Assembly (NCBI GenBank): GCA_009823395.1
Contig: CM020513.1
Span: 1,050,001 to 1,114,000 of the forward strand
Direction of reading: 5' to 3'
Source: Thamnaconus septentrionalis
Lineage: Eukaryota > Chordata > Actinopteri > Tetraodontiformes > Monacanthidae
DNA: 64,000 bases
Position numbers and translations under genes: made by a program. The notes below the pieces were generated by a model. That model was not told where the DNA came from. It made no database searches and saw nothing but the letters and a program-made list of their open reading frames with translations. Of the stretch, positions 11,837-22,137 are shown one piece after another. The stretch's first letter is position 1. Every line of letters starts with the position of its first letter.

Positions 11837-12515
11837 ATATCCTGGTGATCTCTGGTAATTTGTAATAATCACGGAGGACATATGTGATCTAAATCATGTG
11901 TGAATGTACCATGTCTGTAAATTTTAAAGTAAAAATTCCACCACAATTTATCTACCATATTTCGCCAGACACAGATATCCAGTGATGATTCTAGTCCCGT
12001 GCAAATGTGCAGTTCAGTAATTGGGGTGTTTTTTTTTTTTTTTCGCGCCTTTTCTACTTCTTTTCCAAATGAAAAATGGAGGCTGCAGGGGAAATTATTA
12101 GTGGCAGTTTTGACAGCGTTTTTGGCACAAATACAGTCTCGCATCGGTACTACAAGCTCCAGTCAATCAGAAGAGCGAAATTTCAGAAGATTATTAACAA
12201 CTGCACACTGTTCAGAAGTCACGTTGCTGCTTTGACATTTTATTTACAGTTGCCATGACTACTAACGTATAATGTGACCAAACACATACTCCTGTACCAC
12301 CGTCGTAGCCGCCATTGAGCTTTGCTTTGCACATGTGACAAAAATGGATGTGACGTGCACTGCATTGACATCATATCGGGGTCTTAAAGTCAGTAAAATA
12401 GAGTAATACAGACTTCACTTATCCCGTGCAAATGCACCAAAAGAAACACAGACTTTGGGGGGGTAAATTACAAATTACCAGAGGTCCCCATGTAATACTA
12501 ATCCTGTGCGAATAG
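11837..12515. mobile_element. TIR element inside the L1 (CCTCTGGTAATTT family), copy 1
   Basis: The left end carries CTCTGGTAATTTGTAATAAT and the right end, reversed, reads GGGGACCTCTGGTAATTTGT, so the ends are inverted copies. A truncated relative lies at 19308-19469 (CTCTGGTAATTTTTAATAAT). The interior is about 680 bp with no transposase frame. Likely a nonautonomous DNA transposon of undetermined superfamily. Confidence 0.65.
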
Positions 12516-12539
12516 AGCTCTAGTCAATAATATTAAAAT

Positions 12540-13050
12540 ATTATATATATAGAGTTATGTAAACTCAAACTCAATTGAAAACTGAATTACCTAAACTCAT
12601 AGATAAAATCTCATTCCAAATGCAAAGATTACGCCTAGAGAATTTTGAATGCAATAATAACTCCAGCAAATTTATGGCAACCTGACTTAAGTCAAACAGA
12701 GAAAAAGCAACAATCTTCTCCATCAAAAATCCGGATGGCACCCTAACCCACAATCCAGAAGAATTTACAAAATGCTTCAGGGATTTTACAAAAAAATTAT
12801 ATTCCTCTTATAAAAAAAAACCCTCACGAGCCTCTTTTGATAGTTTTCTTAATACTGTGCTACCAAAATTAAATGAGGAACAAGCAACAACAATGGACGC
12901 AGATCTCACTATGGCAGAGTTTGAAGAAGCCTTGGCACAAATGCCATTAAATAAGGCCCCAGGACCTGATGGCCTCTCAATAGAATTTTATAAGGCACTT
13001 TGGCCAACTGCCAGTCCTATCTATTATTGAATGGCGAGAGAGATCCTAAA
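12540..13050 (+). pseudogene. L1-like ORF2, region upstream of and entering RT
   Basis: Translation gives KATIFSIKNPDGTLTHNPEE and then NKAPGPDGLSIEFYKALW, the latter being the canonical N-terminal RT motif of L1/Tx1 LINEs (NKSPGPDG-type). The frame stops near 13030 and is then broken by a foreign insertion at 13051. Confidence 0.8.
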
Positions 13051-13206
13051 TCAGAATCAGAATCAGAATCAGAATCAAATACTTTATTTATCCCGAGGGA
13101 AATTCTTTTAGTAACAGGGCTCCAGTCAACTGAGTAATGTACATGGAATATAGAAGCATTCAATAACTAAAATAAAAATAATAAAAACATTAGAAAATTA
13201 AATAAA
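13051..13206 (-). mobile_element. LINE 3'-end fragment with (TTCTGA)n tail
   Basis: In minus sense the text runs through GGGATAAATAAAGTAT into (TTCTGA)n repeats. The same GGGAT.AATAAAG box forms the 3' ends of the LINEs at 35100-37925 and 50896-54854, which carry other tail repeats. It is therefore a severely 5'-truncated insertion into the L1, possibly flanked by TAAAT. Confidence 0.6.
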
Positions 13207-13583
13207 TACTGGACTTCTTCCTTCAAACATGAACTCTGCTAACATCAGCTTTGTGCTCAAGCTTCCGTTTAGCTACCGACTAATATCATTCATCAATAAT
13301 GACTGTAAAATTATTTGTAGAGCCATAGCTAGAAGACTAGAAAAAAAAGTATCCATATTTAATCCATCCTGACCAAACAGGGTTTATTAAAGGCAGAGAT
13401 TCAACTTTCAATGTTCGTAGACTCATCAATCTGATAGATTACACTAACGCCAACAATCTACAAACAGCAATTGTCTCACTAGATGCAGAAAAGGCATTTG
13501 ACAGGGTCAATTAGACTTTCCTATTTGCAGCACTACAAAAATTTGGTTTTGGAATGTTGTTCATATCCTGGATACGAACACTA
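13207..13583 (+). pseudogene. L1-like reverse transcriptase, palm region part 1
   Basis: Contains KIICRAIARRLEKK, a frameshifted segment with GFIKGRDSTFNVRR-type text, and TAIVSLDAEKAFDRVN, where the D of LDAEKAFD is RT motif A. Stops and shifts are present. It is interrupted at 13584 by a MITE and resumes at 13822. Confidence 0.8.
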
Positions 13584-13819
13584 CTGTATTTTCCGGACTA
13601 TAAGTCGCTACTTTTTCCCCACGCTTTAACCCATGCGGCTTAGGCAAAGGTGCAGCTTTTCTGTGGATTTTACTTCACCCGCCAGGGGGCGCTTTAGCAG
13701 GAAGTGCAAAAGCGAGACAAGCACATGAAGAAAAAGTGACAGCTTTTCTGTTTTGGCTCTCGTCTGTATGTTCTCTTGTCTTTATGCGCTCTTGTCTTTG
13801 TGAGCTCCGGAAATGACGG
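13584..13819. mobile_element. TA-flanked MITE (TTTTCCGGA termini)
   Basis: It starts CTGTATTTTCCGGACTATAA and its right end, reversed, reads CCGTCATTTCCGGAGC. TA dinucleotides flank both sides (13582-13583 and 13820-13821). Excising the element plus one TA rejoins the RT reading sense across the gap. The 236-bp size and TA target suggest a Tc1/mariner-type nonautonomous element. Confidence 0.75.
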
Positions 13820-13821
13820 TA

Positions 13822-13945
13822 TATATCTCTCAGTGCGCCTAAATTAGGACTAAGAGCCAGATCTCTCAGAGGTTTAGTCTGCAGCGAGGCACCAGACAGG
13901 GCTGCCCACTCTTCCCTTCACTATTTGCAATCTTCATTGAACCAA
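13822..13945 (+). pseudogene. L1-like reverse transcriptase, GTRQGCP block
   Basis: One frame gives QRGTRQGCPLFPSLFAIFIE, the RT motif B block of L1 elements. A deletion follows, so the YxDD catalytic block expected downstream is absent. Confidence 0.8.
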
Positions 13946-14270
13946 ATCAAATATCACAACGTTTCTATGGAGTAACAAACCACCCCGTATCAGTCTGAAG
14001 ATGCTACAAAAAGCAAAAGACTGGTGGACTAGAACTACCAAACTTTTACCACTACTATATTGCCAACAGGATAAAGTATATCCTTAAGTGGTTTAACCCC
14101 AGCCCACATGCTTGCTTGTTATAGAACAAGCCCACTGTGGTGATATTCAGTTATTAGACTTGCCATTTATAAGCACCAATAAGCATCAATTAAACACCAC
14201 AGTTGCATGAAAAAATGTTAATAAAAGTAACTCTCTGACAACTTGGATGGAATTCCTGAAAATCACAGGG
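13946..14270 (+). pseudogene. L1-like ORF2, post-RT region part 1
   Basis: Fragments such as NKPPRISLKMLQKAKDW and GGLELPNFYHYYIANRIKYI correspond to the region after RT in L1/Tx1 ORF2 (PRIKLKTLQ... GLGLPNFYHYY type). Frames alternate, so several small indels are present. The Gypsy remnant begins at about 14271. Confidence 0.7.
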
Positions 14271-14439
14271 CCCACACCTGTTTTTGGACTACCTGTTTGC
14301 CTGCTGGATTAAAAGAAGTTTTAAAATAAACAGACTTTGCTTCATTCACCATCTGCCTGGATGCCCAGCTGCAGTGGATGATGTCGGACCCGCAATCCTC
14401 CTCCACGGCTCGGTTGCTGTGGCAGTCAGAACCCCAAGA

Positions 14440-14690
14440 CTATTCTGTACGAGAGCCCCTGCTTACCACACCGGAGCCATATGCAGGAGCACCCGGAACC
14501 TGCAGGTCATTCATCTCTTCAGTGCTCCCTGATTTTTCAGCTGCAACCAACGTTGTTTCCAAACAATCGCACCCAGGTGGCTTATGTTTTAACCCTCTTG
14601 GCTGGCCGAGCTAGAGAGTGGGGAACAGCCTTGTGGGACGCTAAAGAGAAACGTTTAAACCCCAGACAGGCCCGTTGGTCCCTGTTCTTT
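14440..14690 (+). pseudogene. Ty3/Gypsy Gag fragment
   Basis: Reads EPLLTTPEPYAGAPGTCRSF in one frame and, after a shift near 14510, QCSLIFQLQPTLFPNNRTQV and LLAGRAREWGTALWD in another. This is the capsid N-terminal region of fish Gypsy Gag proteins (PEPYxGxPGxCRxF ... F..Q...FP..R..V.Y...LL.GRA..WG). No zinc knuckle follows. Confidence 0.75.
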
Positions 14691-14887
14691 TCTAGGTTGT
14701 TCTCTATTTGAACCCAGCCAAGACAGCCCTGCTTTTTCTGACCGTCAGCTTCAGTTGTCGGTGCCAGACCTGTCGAAAAGTCAGTTACCCTGTTTTGCTC
14801 CATTACTCTGATCCTGCCAGTTTTTGATCTCTGCCTGTCTTGACTCCAGAGCCAGCCTGCCAATTTGGATTTGTTTGCCTTTTTCTG

Positions 14888-15250
14888 GGGCAACACGGTG
14901 GCACAGTGGTTAGCATTGCCGCCTCACAGCAAGAAGGTTGTGGGTTCGATTCCGGGCCTGGGACCTTTCTTTGTGGAGTTTGCATGTTCTCCCTGTGTCT
15001 GCGTGGATTCTCTCTGGGTTCTCCGGCTTCCTCCCACAGTCCAAAAACATGCATGTGAGGTCAACTGAACATTCTAAATTGTCCGTAGGTGTGCATGTGA
15101 GTGTGAGTGGTTGTTTGTCTCTATGTGGCCCTGCGATGAACTGGCGACTTATCCAGGGTGTACCCTGCCTTCACCCTATGACAGCTGGGAGAGGCTCCAG
15201 CAGACCCCCGTGACCCTGAGCTCGGTAATAAGCGGGTATGGATGAATGAA
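14888..15250 (+). mobile_element. Full-length tRNA-derived SINE with 12-bp target duplication
   Basis: A box TGGCACAGTGGTTAGCA is at 14899-14915 and B box GGTTCGATTCC at 14943-14953, the normal internal pol III promoter layout. The tail is ATGGATGAATGA. TGCCTTTTTCTG flanks both ends (14876-14887 and 15251-15262). It interrupts the 3' LTR of the Gypsy remnant, so it is the youngest layer there. Confidence 0.92.
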
Positions 15251-15404
15251 TGCCTTTTTCTGTCTGCCGGCCTGCGTCTCACCTACGCCTGTTTCTGGAC
15301 TACTTGTTTGCCTGCTGGATTAAAAGAAGTTTAAAAATAAACAGATTTTGCTTGATTCACCATCTGCCTGTGGTTCCTGAATCGCACTCCCTGACAATAG
15401 TAGT

Positions 15405-15640
15405 TGTTACTTAGAATACATGCAAATTAAGTCCATGATTAGGGAAAGAGTCAAACTTAAACTTGAACAAGTACACATGGAGATCCCCCCAGCTGTACAG
15501 TCAGTTCTTAATGTCTCACCTCCTAAACTACTCTCCAAGATATATAAAATCCTTGTAAATACAGATCGCACTATATCTATCCCAATCGATAAGTGGGAAA
15601 GATACCTGTCTCTCCAGCCTCACTGTTGGGGAGGGGTATA
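15405..15640 (+). pseudogene. L1-like ORF2 C-terminal region
   Basis: A 73-codon open frame from 15420 reads MQIKSMIRERVKLKLEQVHM and then PPKLLSKIYKILVN, followed by a stop after WERYLSL. It is in the position and style of Tx1/L1 ORF2 C termini and carries on from the fragment before the Gypsy remnant. The family match is weaker than for the RT pieces. Confidence 0.55.
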
Positions 15641-15924
15641 AGGATTGCACTGGTTCGTTGGTGTATACACGATACAAGATGGGGTATCGATAAGAATACG
15701 CGGAGGAGAGATGATTTCAGGCTTGTATTCTATTTGGTAGGAGGGAGTGTTTACAATGAATGATGATGGGATGACAATAAAGGTGGTGGCGAGTCTGAAA
15801 GGATAAATGAAATACAAATAAGTTCAGTCTCAATCGACCACAATCAAATGAAATATAACCAATAAACAATGACATTTTGTACAGGTTTCAGAACTATCAG
15901 GCTCGCAAAGGAACGCTTAACTTT
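15641..15924. other. Unassigned sequence
   Basis: No recognisable feature between the L1-like LINE and the Harbinger-like element. Confidence 0.5.
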
Positions 15925-17182
15925 GGGCGTTTACCAACAGGCGCCCTAGGTAACATCTCGGTACGGTACGGGTCGGTATTCACACATTTCCACGAGCCCC
16001 AGCACGTTCCCAGGGGTTACGATTTTGGTACCTGCCTCGTTGGGGTTTGAAGCGTGCAGAGCTGAGACCATATGGGTGATATAGCAACGTGCAGCGCACT
16101 GATTGGGTAAGAGTTTTGACGAAAGCCAAAGGCGGTCTTTCACGAAAGACCAAAACCGCCATTTTTTAAATGCCCCGCGTGTGGATTTTTACAGTTTCAC
16201 GTATTAAAAACTGAAAAGCTTATGAAACTGTACCATGGGCGAACGTAGAACTACAGACGTTTCTGTTCTCTGTGGCCGAAGAAAAAGCTCAAAGAGAGAG
16301 CTGGACGGACGGAGCGACACGCAATGAAAAGCCTTCCTGGTTTCGCAGCCGGTGGCCATTGCTGTACAGCGAAACAGTGTCCGATAAAAAAATGCTGAGC
16401 GACTACCGAAGCACCAAGGACTACAACAGTCGGAGTGGAACGAATAGAGACAATGTGAAGGTTTGTTCAGCCTAATGCGGATGCGATGGAACACCGACGC
16501 AGTGGCCAACGGGAGTGAGACGGGCTCGACTCGGCCGGTCAACGACGAAAGAATAGTCGACCACGACACAATTTGAAAACATGCTTGAGGACTGTAAATG
16601 TGTTTTGTAACATCAAACAACTTTAGTTTGAAGGCTGCAAAGTACGGCCGCTGAATCGTGTCGATAAACCGCTAGCCACCACCGCTAACTCCGTGCTCTG
16701 CTTGTGTTGTGTTCGCTGGCAGCGAAACTTAAGAGGCGGCGATTCTGACTCGCAAGTTTCGTAGGTTTCACTCCTTATAGCGATTTTAACGCTGCTCGCT
16801 TGTTAACACCAGTCGAATAGAGTTGTTGCTGTGTTGTGTTTATTCTTGTACAATAATAAACGACTGTGAGACTCAGGTTATCGTTTCAGCCTCTACATTT
16901 TCTCTTCTAGGACAGTGTTTTGATACAAGTCAACAGTATTAAACAAAATCATTCTAAGCCCTACGAAAGTGTCTTGCACAAAACAAAACCACGGTTAATA
17001 CAAAAGGTGAATCCTATGGTTTCGGGGACACGGGAGGCACAAAAAAACCTTCGGTTCGCCTTGCAACTGTGACTCCGCCCACGCTCAGGTATTGGCCAGG
17101 CTTATGGAAATACCTTTCAACCGAGCTGTCCCGTACCGTGAGCGGCTGGCACTAGCCGCTCCGGGCTAGTTGGTAAACGCCC
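15925..17182 (+). mobile_element. PIF/Harbinger-like element, copy 1
   Basis: Left end GGGCGTTTACCAAC and right end GTTGGTAAACGCCC are perfect 14-bp inverted repeats. The flanking triplets are TTT and TTA, one mismatch from the 3-bp duplication expected for Harbinger. The 1.26-kb interior carries a broken Myb-like accessory gene and no transposase. A second copy lies at 59042-60270 and an isolated right end at 31973-32112. Confidence 0.75.
16225..16590 (+). pseudogene. Harbinger Myb/SANT-like accessory protein fragment
   Basis: In mixed frames the text shows ELQTFLFSVAEEKAQREL-like sequence, then LDGATRNEK-type text, LSDYRSTKDYNSRSGTNR and a downstream serine-arginine stretch. This is the Myb/SANT-like DNA-binding partner encoded by fish Harbinger elements, which helps the transposase bind the ends. 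At least two frameshifts separate the blocks. The copy at 59340-59700 shares the same frame breaks only in part, so the two decayed separately after a common origin. Confidence 0.65.
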
Positions 17183-17899
17183 TTATTGTACGTCTTTGTC
17201 GCCCTCTAGTGGTGTAATTTCAACACTACACAGTGACATTAAGTGGACACAGCAATTCTCATCGACACAGAAGTCGAAGGAAACAAACGCAAGCAGTAGC
17301 GAAATATAAGCAGCTGATTAATAAAGCAGTTTAAGGAAGAAATAATAACATATAATAAAAAAATTGTAAAATAAAGCTAACACGTTCAACTCCAATAACA
17401 AAAATATGTGAATTCAATCAATGAACAGTTTACATCATGACTTATATAACGTCAGTGACTCGTCGCGATTTGAAATAACTGGACCTTATCTTTGGCGGAC
17501 ACACCATTACCAAGACGGAGGAATCTTCATGTGGCTAATACGGCTACTCATTTCGCTAGCTTAATGTAAAACTTGAGGGGAACACGTGGAACATCAACAC
17601 GTCATAACATCGCGATAAACAGTGTAGCTTGGGGGTTGAGTTGCTCTTAAAGGGCCAGCCCTTTTCTACACTCACTCTATTTTCTGGAAAACGATTTGCT
17701 TAAATACCTTCTCAATTATAAAAACAAGCTAATCTACAATTGAAACAATTTAAAGTACTCCACAGAACTCATTACACTGGATGGGCATGACATGAAACAA
17801 TCCCCATGAACTGGAAAACAAAACAACACACACAGGTACACTCGCACACCCATAAACGTACACAGTCGCATAGTTTATTTCCTTACTTATTTATAGGTA

Positions 17900-17933
<34 letters not shown>

Positions 17934-19307
17934 TTGTTTTTTTTTAATGTGTTTTTATCTTTTTTTCTAGATTAATTAATCTATTTATTATTTGAATGAG
18001 TTCATTATTGGATAATTAACTATGCAATTTTTTATTTTTTTTATTTTTTTCACATAATACTTGTATATTGTTGCAAGTTGCTCCCCAACCCCCAGACCCA
18101 CTCCCTCTTGCCCCTCACTCACATCCCCTTTTTACTCTCTTTTTCGCTCCCTATCCCTCCCGCAGTCCGGTCATGGCCAGAATATGACTCATCCATAAAA
18201 ATATAATTAAAAAACAAAAAACAAAACAAAAAAAACAACAACAAGTGCGACGTCAGCCAAAACTGACAAAAGGCAGAAATGGAGGAAAATGCCAAATTGT
18301 TGGAAGGGCTGCATTCAATCCAGAGGCTCATTTTTCCCAAGTGATTCACACTGTAAAAAGGGGATAAAAAAAAAAAAGAAGCCTTTCGCTGTCCTCAGAT
18401 GAACTTAGTGTGCTCTCTGTCGCCTTTCACACGGAAACTACAGCAGAGGATTGGAGGGGGTGCATGTAAACACACACACACACACACACAGCCATCAGTG
18501 AGGATGCTTTGCTCACTGTAGAATTAGGTCATGGACAAAAAAAATCCAAAGCACGTGCACACACACACACACTTTACTTTGAAAACATTTTTCACAGTCA
18601 GCTAGCAGGACAAACACCAACAAGTACGAAAGAGGATTAGGGCCACTAGAAGAGAAAAAGAAATATTACAGGAAGGAGATTTTTATTTAAGTTTTCATTT
18701 CGACTTTATTCACAAAAGTTTGGCTCGAACGCTTTTGCCGATCTGTTGGTTGGCTTGCACTGCCAGTAATAGTAACAGCGTTGAGGAATGAGGGAGGACT
18801 ACAGGCATCAGTCAGCAGCCGCCTGATTGGCTGTGGGCCAGTGAGAGAGAGTCAGCAGCGAGGCTGACGGGACGGACCACTGCAGCCCTTGGCTGCAAAG
18901 GCCGACATCGTAAAAAGTGCTCAAAAAAACAAACAAACAAACTGTTGATAATAATCCAAATTGTGACTGCAAAAACCTGATGATTCCAGTAAAAAATAAA
19001 ACGAGTCAAACTGGCAGCACAGGACAGCACGCATGTTGGTTAAGTGGATCCACTCAGGAGCTGAGACTCGTGGTGCACTGCTTTTTGACAGTTATCAATA
19101 ACTTCACTTGTTCAAGCACAACTGCATCAATTATCACAGCCTGCCTCAGCCTGCAAGCCACTGTCATTATATAGAACATTATGTCTTTGAACATGGCCAA
19201 ACAGGGTGAAGAGCACCGTGGAGAAGACGTTAACCTTGGTTTGGCTGACCTCCCACTGCTTTTGGCGAGAGAGAGAAAAATAATATTGTTCTTAAGCCCT
19301 ATTTGCA
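17183..19307. other. Unassigned sequence with microsatellites
   Basis: About 2.1 kb without a gene. It holds (ATT)n at 17899-17934, a T-rich stretch to 18060, (CA)n at 18470-18490 and a shorter CA run near 18560. Short frames on both strands show no family signal. Confidence 0.5.
17899..17934. repeat. (ATT)n microsatellite
   Basis: Twelve or so uninterrupted ATT units. Confidence 0.9.
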
Positions 19308-19469
19308 GGGTGATTAGTATTACCTGGGGGCCTCTGGTAATTTTTAATAATCACAGAGGACGCCTGTGATCTTGATCCCGTGCGAATGTGCCATGTCTGT
19401 AATTTGTAAAGTAAAAATTCCACCATAAACCTACCATATTTCGGCAAACACAGACATCCTGTGATAAAA
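19308..19469. mobile_element. TIR element of the CCTCTGGTAATTT family, truncated copy 2
   Basis: Matches the left part of the element at 11837-12515, from GATTAGTATTACCTGGGG through GATCCCGTGCGAATGTGCCA to the CACAGACATC region. It stops where the next repeat starts, and its right half is not found on the other side. Confidence 0.65.
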
Positions 19470-19477
19470 CTAGTTAA

Positions 19478-20221
19478 CGCTACGATTAACGCCTGGTTCA
19501 CACTGGAGGCGGAAGCACCGCAAAGCGCCACGCTATTTTCGTAGTCAGGGCGAATTTCTCCCCTACAGTTGACAAGCGCTTCTGCTCAGCTGTTGTTCAC
19601 ACCGGCCGCGGAAGCGCCAAGAATAGCCACGGAACGGAGCCCACTTCCTTTTGGCAACCTTGTTCACCGATGGTGTCATTCAGACCATACTCGAAGCGGC
19701 GCGCACCTCCGCGCTCGGCTCGCACCGTACTGCGATCGTTTTGGTGTCTGGTCTATTTTGTATGCGAGCTGCACGTGATCATGTCAATCTGAACAGGAAG
19801 TCACTCAAAGAAACACAAGAAAAAATGGTTAATTTTCAAAATAAAAGCAATTTTCAAAATAAAATACCGTAATGACAAATAGGATCATATTTATGAACGT
19901 TATATATGTCAGTATCTAGTATCAGAGTGCAAGAGAGATGAAACAAACACACACAGACACACATTTGTTAAGTATGTAATTGTTTTGGAACGTTCCAATT
20001 AAAAAATATAATATTTCCACAATATTTCCACAAAGGAATTATTAGTGTCCTCTCCAATTTTTCCTAGAGTTTAAGAAACACAATAAATATATTGTTAAGT
20101 TACATTTAGAGCAGGGTAAAAAAATAATAAAAAAATTGCAATTAATTTGCTATTAATCACGAGTTAACTCAGGACACTCATGCGATTAATCGGGATTAAA
20201 AATTTGAATCGACTGACAGCC
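19478..20221 (-). mobile_element. GATTAATCG/TTCACAC dispersed repeat, copy a
   Basis: In minus sense it starts GGCTGTCAGTCGATTC, passes a GATTAATCGC region, a TATTTATTGTGTTTCTTA-like block, and ends in a GC-rich end with GGTGTGAACCAGGCG. CTAGTTAA occurs immediately outside both ends (19470-19477 and 20222-20229), a possible 8-bp duplication. Other copies are at 32549-33070 and 50629-55593 (interrupted). No coding frame. Probably a nonautonomous DNA transposon. Confidence 0.6.
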
Positions 20222-20246
20222 CTAGTTAAAATATCTATATTTAACA

Positions 20247-20248
<2 letters not shown>

Positions 20249-20322
<74 letters not shown>
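20249..20322. repeat. (AT)n microsatellite
   Basis: Uninterrupted AT run of about 74 bp. Confidence 0.95.
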
Positions 20323-20325
<3 letters not shown>

Positions 20326-20578
20326 ATTGGATATTGGATAGTCGTAAACTTTATATTTAGTTTTGGGTGATTTTATGTTTGTTTAAATTGATCTGATAGT
20401 GCACTTTTTTAAGTTTGTGGTTTGATTATATCTGTGCTTTTGATTATTTTACAATACTATATTGCCTTTGCTAGTCAGAGTAGTTTTATATGGATCTATA
20501 AGATAGATAAGATATCAAAACCGTATGTTACCGTGGCATACAAACTGAACTGTTATGCATACCGAATCGTGGCATCGG

Positions 20579-20584
<6 letters not shown>

Positions 20585-20610
<26 letters not shown>

Positions 20611-20611
20611 A
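20585..20611. repeat. (TG)n microsatellite
   Basis: Perfect TG run inside otherwise unassigned sequence. Confidence 0.9.
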
Positions 20612-20869
20612 CAGAACACTCAGAACAAGCATCAAGAGTCACCAATTCAGTAAATTCTATTCAGAATGCAAACTTTCACTCCCGGCCATTTATGAGATAA
20701 CGGCCCGCAACACTGTAGCATCCCCTTGGATATACACAAATAAGAGTAAAAACACACAGAGCAGGCTTTTGAAGCTTTACAAGCGTGGCAGCTGACAGCC
20801 GGACTCTCGCTTTTTTTTCGAACAACTCAAATAACGGTCAATATCACAACATTATCAACAACAATAACA

Positions 20870-21480
20870 ACAGGCACGTGCATGACGCGGTGTCGGGTTC
20901 GTGCTCTCTCGGAGCGGTGCCACCTGCAGGAGAACCCGCTGCGGCCCCCTGTTACGCCAAAACACCAACACAACAACCTGGAGCTACTCCCGGAGTCTCG
21001 CCGCCTGGCCGCCAGGTGTCCACACACCCAAAGGGGCACCGGCACCACAGCGCGGCGGCGGCGATAAGAGAGGAATAAGATTGGATTTAAAATAAATAAG
21101 TAGATAGAGAGATAGATAAACAGTTTGTGATGATTGAGGGAACTCACCGTGCGCGTGCTTGGCGGTGGCTCGGTGCACGTCCCGGTGGATCCGATGCCGC
21201 TGCGTCGCTGTTTGCGCCAATTTCGCTACACGCAGCTCTTCCCCCTCTCCCCCCGGCCCTCCCAACCCGCACGCGGAGTTTGCGTGACACCGAACCCAAC
21301 ACTTGATTGGATCGCTGTAGAGAGTGCTCTCCAGTTGACTGGTCGGTTCTAATCGTGATGGTGGGATTAGAAAACATCCCGGCAAAGCCTCATCCTCATC
21401 GCTTCATCAGTCGCTGCCGCGCAGCTCCGATGGCCCCGATACGACGAGGGAGATGCGCCGCAACTCACTCAGAAGCGCTC
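20870..21480 (-). promoter_or_regulatory. CpG-rich stretch, possible promoter and first exon
   Basis: This is the most GC- and CpG-rich non-repeat part of the window, with GCGGCGGCGG and CGCGCAGC-type text. On the minus strand a consensus splice donor ACG|GTGAGT lies at 21148/21147, and upstream of it an ATG at 21377 begins a frame of 76 codons that stays open to the donor. The frame is compositionally biased and matches no family I know. A 5' exon of a host gene reading leftward is possible; a chance GC-rich segment is the alternative. Confidence 0.35.
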
Positions 21481-21525
21481 ATCAAGCTGGGCAGCAAAGA
21501 TTGGATTCAGCCGACCAACGAACAT

Positions 21526-21545
21526 CGTTGTTGTTGTTGTTGTTG
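21526..21545. repeat. (GTT)n microsatellite
   Basis: Short GTT run leading into T-rich text. Confidence 0.8.
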
Positions 21546-21663
21546 TTTATTTTTTGTTTTGTTTTGTTTTGTTTTCTTCCGTTTATTACATACATAACAC
21601 GTAAGCACGAGTTTTTGTTGTTGTTCTTTTTTTTTTTTTTTTCTTTTAAAATAAGGCTTTTGT

Positions 21664-21790
21664 CACTTGAGTTGAGTTTAGTCCGGTTTAGTTTAGTCGG
21701 TTAAGTCTAGTTGAGTATAGGTGAGTTAAATATAGTTTAGTCAAGTTGAGCTGAGTTTTGTTTAGTCTTGTTGAGTTGAGTTGAGTTCCT
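21664..21790. repeat. Degenerate GAGTT/TAGTT pentanucleotide array
   Basis: About 125 bp made of variants of GAGTT and TTTAG units, perfect only at the right end (GAGTTGAGTTGAGTT). Confidence 0.8.
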
Positions 21791-22137
21791 CCTGGTGCAG
21801 CTGCAGTGCAGCAGAGACACTGTGGACTCTGAGTTAGAGCTTTATAATGTTGAGTCATGACACCTTACACAGTCACATGACCTGCTGCTCCTAAATTCTT
21901 GTTGCAGGACCTGATAAGTTTTTTGTTTTGTTTGTTTGTTTTTTCCAAACATGTTTTCAGCCTTACATGATGCAAACAGGAGAGCAGCAATTGTGCAGAC
22001 CTGCAGTGCGAAGGCATTTCTGATCAGAAACGGTTAGTTGTCAACAAAATGTCTGCCTTCTTCTGAATATGAACAGCGCCATGAGGTTCTGGAAGAGTCA
22101 CTGCAGAGCTGGAAGCAATACTGCTGAAGAAACTAAC

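Larger units (their letters stand above)
14271..15404 (+). mobile_element. Internally deleted Ty3/Gypsy element with SINE in its 3' LTR
   Basis: The text GTTTGCCTGCTGGATTAAAA and the following AATAAACAGA polyadenylation region occur at 14289-14350 and again at 15308-15360, marking partial LTRs. Between them lies a Gag fragment. The 3' LTR ends CTCCCTGACA at about 15404. The left LTR lacks its 5' part and also its last bases and primer-binding site. Protease, RT and integrase are gone, so this is a deletion derivative sitting in the L1. Confidence 0.7.
11079..15640 (+). mobile_element. Decayed L1/Tx1-like LINE, multiply interrupted
   Basis: Pieces of one non-LTR retrotransposon lie in the expected order: ORF1 C-terminal region (11089-11508), start of ORF2 endonuclease (11774-11836), RT-upstream region (12540-13050), RT (13207-13583 and 13822-13945), and post-RT pieces (13946-14270 and 15405-15640). 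Between them sit a TIR element, a LINE 3' fragment, a TA-flanked MITE and a Gypsy remnant containing a SINE. Most of the endonuclease and the RT stretch expected to hold the YxDD box are deleted. This is a dead host for later insertions. Confidence 0.8.

Noticed and set aside
14899..14953. tRNA-like A and B boxes
   Set aside because: They belong to the SINE head; no cloverleaf with proper acceptor and anticodon stems was recognised, so no tRNA gene is called.
15922..17185. Perfect 3-bp duplication for the Harbinger-like copy
   Set aside because: The triplets are TTT and TTA; only an imperfect match can be claimed.
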